The position numbers were made by a program, and so were the translations under genes. DNA of 8,286 nt from an uncultured Bacilli bacterium. Lineage in GTDB: Bacteria; Bacillota_I; Bacilli_A; RF39; UBA660. Below are positions 6,091-8,286 of the stretch, piece after piece. The stretch is from assembly GCA_947584955.1 (NCBI GenBank), contig CANPWS010000049.1, forward strand, positions 1-8,286, written 5' to 3'. The notes beneath the pieces were generated by a model, which ran no database searches, was not told the DNA's origin, and was given only the letters and a program-made list of their open reading frames with translations. Position 1 is the stretch's first letter, and every line of letters begins with the position of its first letter.

Positions 6091-8217
6091 ATGTTAAAAA
6101 GAAAAAGACCAATAAATAAAACAACTAAAAAGAAAAAAATAGTTAAGAAAACTAATATAAAATTAATAAATAAAACTAAAATAAAAAATAATAAATATCT
6201 TCCTGATATAATAGAAAAAAGATATGTTTTATTAACCGTAGTAATACTTTTATTATTTTCTGTAGTATCATTAAGGTTATTTAAATTACAAATATTAGAT
6301 AAAGAAGAATATATAGAAAAGCTTGCATATAGTACTGAAAAAACTATAGAAAGTACTAGTGTTCCAAGAGGAAGAATATATGATAGAAACTATAATTTAT
6401 TAGTAGATAATGAAGCAATAAAGACAATATATTATAAAAAAGAATCTGGTGTTAAGACAAAAGATGAAATAAGATTAGCTTATCAAATTGCTTCAAAAAT
6501 AGAAGTAGATTATAGTAAAATAAATGATACAAGATTAAAAGAATTTTGGTATGTAAATAATACGGAAAAAGCTAAAGAAAAGATAACCGAAGAAGAATGG
6601 GAAAAAAATAATGAAAGAAAATTAAGTGATGACGATATTGAAAAATTAATTTATGAAAGAATAACCGAAGAAGAACTTGGAAATTTTAATGAACTTGATA
6701 AAGAAGCGGCATATATTTATTATCTTATGAATAAGGGATATTCCTATGCTGAAAAAATAATTAAAAATGAAAATGTTACTGAAGAAGAATATGCTTATAT
6801 TTCAGAAAATATAGATTCATTAAAAGGATTTAATACAAAATTAGATTGGGAAAGAGTATATCTTTATGGTAATACTTTTAAAACTATATTAGGAAGTGTT
6901 TCTTCAAATAATCAAGGTATACCTGCGGAACTTGCTAATTATTATTTAACTAATGGTTATAGTTTAGATGATAGAGTAGGAATTAGTTATTTAGAATATC
7001 AATATGAAGATTATTTAAAAGGAACAAAGGCTAAGTATAAAGTATTATCTGATAACACTTATGAACTTATAGAAGAAGGAAAAAGAGGTAATGATATAGT
7101 ACTTACAATAGATATTAATTTACAAAAGTATTTAGAAGAACTTTTAACGCAAGAAGTATTAAATACTAAAAATGAAGCTAATACTACTTATTATAATCGT
7201 AGTTTTGCTATAGTATCTGATCCTAATACAGGAGAAATTTTAGCAATGAGTGGTAAACAAGTAAGGCAAGATGACAATGGTAGTTTATATGTAGTTGATT
7301 ATACTCCAGGAATAGTAACACTTCCTGTAACTCCTGGATCTATAGTTAAAGGAGCATCAATGTTAGTAGGATATAAATATAAAGCTATAGATATTGGTAC
7401 GGGAATGCAAGATGAATGTATAAAAATAAAAGATACCCCAGAAAAATGTTCTTGGTCTAATTTAGGATATCTTGATGATATATCTGCACTTAAATATTCT
7501 TCAAATACTTATCAATATAAAATTGCTATTAAAGTAGGTGGAGGTAATTATCAATATAATGAAGCTTTAAATTTAAATTTAGATACTTTTGATAAATACC
7601 GAGATATGTATGCGGAATTTGGACTTGGAATAAAGACAGGAATAGATTTGCCAGTAGAAAGTTTAGGATACTCTGGTACAAGCAAATTACCTGGTCATTT
7701 ACTTGATTTTGCTATTGGTCAGTATGATACTTATACACCAATACAATTATCTCAATATATAAATACCTTAGCAAATGGAGGAACAAGATACCAACCTTAC
7801 TTATTAAAAGAAATATATGAACCTTCTGAAGAAAGAGAAAAATTTGGTAAAAAAATATATGAAAGTGAAAGAGTAGAACTTGGAAAAGTTAATGTAGAAC
7901 AAAAATATATAGATAGAGTAAGATATGGTTTTAGTCAGGTAGTAGCTTCTGGTTTAGGTGTAGGCTATATGGGTTATTATAGCAATTCATCTGGCAAAAC
8001 AGGAACAAGTCAAAGTTTTATTGATACCAATGATGATGGCAAAGTAGATACTGAGACTATAACTACATCATTTGTAGGCTATTCTCCTTCGGATAATCCT
8101 AAAATGAGCGTTGTTGTAGTAAGTCCTGATGTTAGTTATAATAGTGGATATGCTTATCAAAGCCCTGTAACTAAAAGAATTACTTCTAGTATTGTCAATA
8201 AATTTTTTGAAGAATAA
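6091..8217 (+). CDS. Class B penicillin-binding protein, PbpA/PbpH/MrdA-like D,D-transpeptidase
   Basis: A 708-residue membrane enzyme that cross-links peptidoglycan peptides outside the cell, near the 700-716 of B. subtilis PbpA/PbpH. It has a very basic cytoplasmic start (1-44), one transmembrane segment (about 45-64), the dimerisation/pedestal region starting at PRGRIYDRN (92-100) and including LDDRVGISYLEYQYE (292-306), and a complete transpeptidase domain. The active-site motifs are all present: SIVK with Ser417 and Lys420, SSN at 470-472 and KTG at 636-638 within GKTGTSQ. GSxVKGA at the active serine and the long pedestal with three (I/V)TEEE segments match elongation-type PBPs of Bacilli. 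No PASTA domains follow, which argues against the PBP2B/PBP2x division type. Cys443 and Cys453 are its only cysteines. AGAAAGGAAG lies 6 bases before the ATG. It is probably transcribed with cmk and the SH3b gene, since no good promoter is visible in the 82-base gap. Class is certain; elongasome role is inferred. Confidence 0.92.
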   Translation: MLKRKRPINKTTKKKKIVKKTNIKLINKTKIKNNKYLPDIIEKRYVLLTVVILLLFSVVSLRLFKLQILDKEEYIEKLAYSTEKTIESTSVPRGRIYDRNYNLLVDNEAIKTIYYKKESGVKTKDEIRLAYQIASKIEVDYSKINDTRLKEFWYVNNTEKAKEKITEEEWEKNNERKLSDDDIEKLIYERITEEELGNFNELDKEAAYIYYLMNKGYSYAEKIIKNENVTEEEYAYISENIDSLKGFNTKLDWERVYLYGNTFKTILGSVSSNNQGIPAELANYYLTNGYSLDDRVGISYLEYQYEDYLKGTKAKYKVLSDNTYELIEEGKRGNDIVLTIDINLQKYLEELLTQEVLNTKNEANTTYYNRSFAIVSDPNTGEILAMSGKQVRQDDNGSLYVVDYTPGIVTLPVTPGSIVKGASMLVGYKYKAIDIGTGMQDECIKIKDTPEKCSWSNLGYLDDISALKYSSNTYQYKIAIKVGGGNYQYNEALNLNLDTFDKYRDMYAEFGLGIKTGIDLPVESLGYSGTSKLPGHLLDFAIGQYDTYTPIQLSQYINTLANGGTRYQPYLLKEIYEPSEEREKFGKKIYESERVELGKVNVEQKYIDRVRYGFSQVVASGLGVGYMGYYSNSSGKTGTSQSFIDTNDDGKVDTETITTSFVGYSPSDNPKMSVVVVSPDVSYNSGYAYQSPVTKRITSSIVNKFFEE

Positions 8218-8265
8218 ATTCCTTTGTTAATCAAAATTTTATAAAATAAGGAAATAAAAAGATTT

Positions 8266-8286
8266 AAAAAAAAGTGAACGCACCGA
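8266..8286. terminator. Probable left half of a terminator hairpin, cut by the window end
   Basis: A run of eight A (8266-8273) is followed by GTGAACGCACCGA (8274-8286), unusually G/C-rich for this DNA and 57 bases after the penicillin-binding protein stop. This is how a bidirectional terminator begins on its left side: an A-run and then the first stem arm. The right arm is not in the window. An alternative is a GTG-started gene, but no ribosome binding site precedes it. Confidence 0.35.

Noticed and set aside
8219..8253. TTCCTT...AAGGAA inverted repeat after the penicillin-binding protein as its terminator
   Set aside because: The arms are only 6 bases, the loop is 23 bases, and no T-run follows on either strand.

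Overview
The window is very AT-rich DNA from a low-GC Gram-positive bacterium. Shine-Dalgarno sites are strong (AAGGGAGG, AAAGGAG, AGAAAGGAAG), sigma-A type promoters are recognisable, all seven genes end in TAA, and tryptophan is always TGG with no in-frame TGA. It therefore uses the standard bacterial code, not the Mycoplasma code. Genes for a lipid II flippase-like protein and a complete class B penicillin-binding protein show that the cell builds a peptidoglycan wall. An uncultured, host-associated member of the Bacilli/Erysipelotrichia/RF39-like lineages fits best, but that placement is inference.

Layout. Bases 1-1374 (+) hold the 3' part of a gene for a secreted protein of unknown function with DUF6273-like C-terminal blocks. 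A bidirectional terminator (1380-1418) separates it from a convergent set of three minus-strand genes. Read in their own direction, these are a membrane-anchored, glycine-rich, probably beta-helical surface protein (4791-3469), a small DUF2624/YqfT-like protein (3400-3149) and a MurJ/YtgP-type flippase (3052-1433). Each of the three has its own promoter candidate, so they look like separate units, not one operon. A divergent control region (4792-4972) follows. It contains the surface-protein promoter with a palindrome in its spacer and an extended -10 promoter for the rightward genes.

The rightward cluster is cmk (cytidylate kinase), a small membrane-anchored SH3b protein whose start codon overlaps the cmk stop, and a PbpA/PbpH/MrdA-like class B penicillin-binding protein. 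The window ends in a poly-A run and a G/C-rich stretch that looks like the left half of a terminator hairpin.

How the genes fit together. MurJ-like flippase (export of lipid II), penicillin-binding protein (cross-linking) and SH3b protein (probable wall binding) all point to cell-wall growth. Cmk supplies CDP/dCDP for nucleic acid and phospholipid precursors. The two surface proteins are the accessory part. I see no phage, insertion sequence, CRISPR array, tRNA, rRNA or toxin-antitoxin or defence system. Nothing here is clearly a new system. The most noteworthy items are the two uncharacterised exported proteins, an unusual substrate-site substitution in Cmk, and paired cysteines in the exported proteins.
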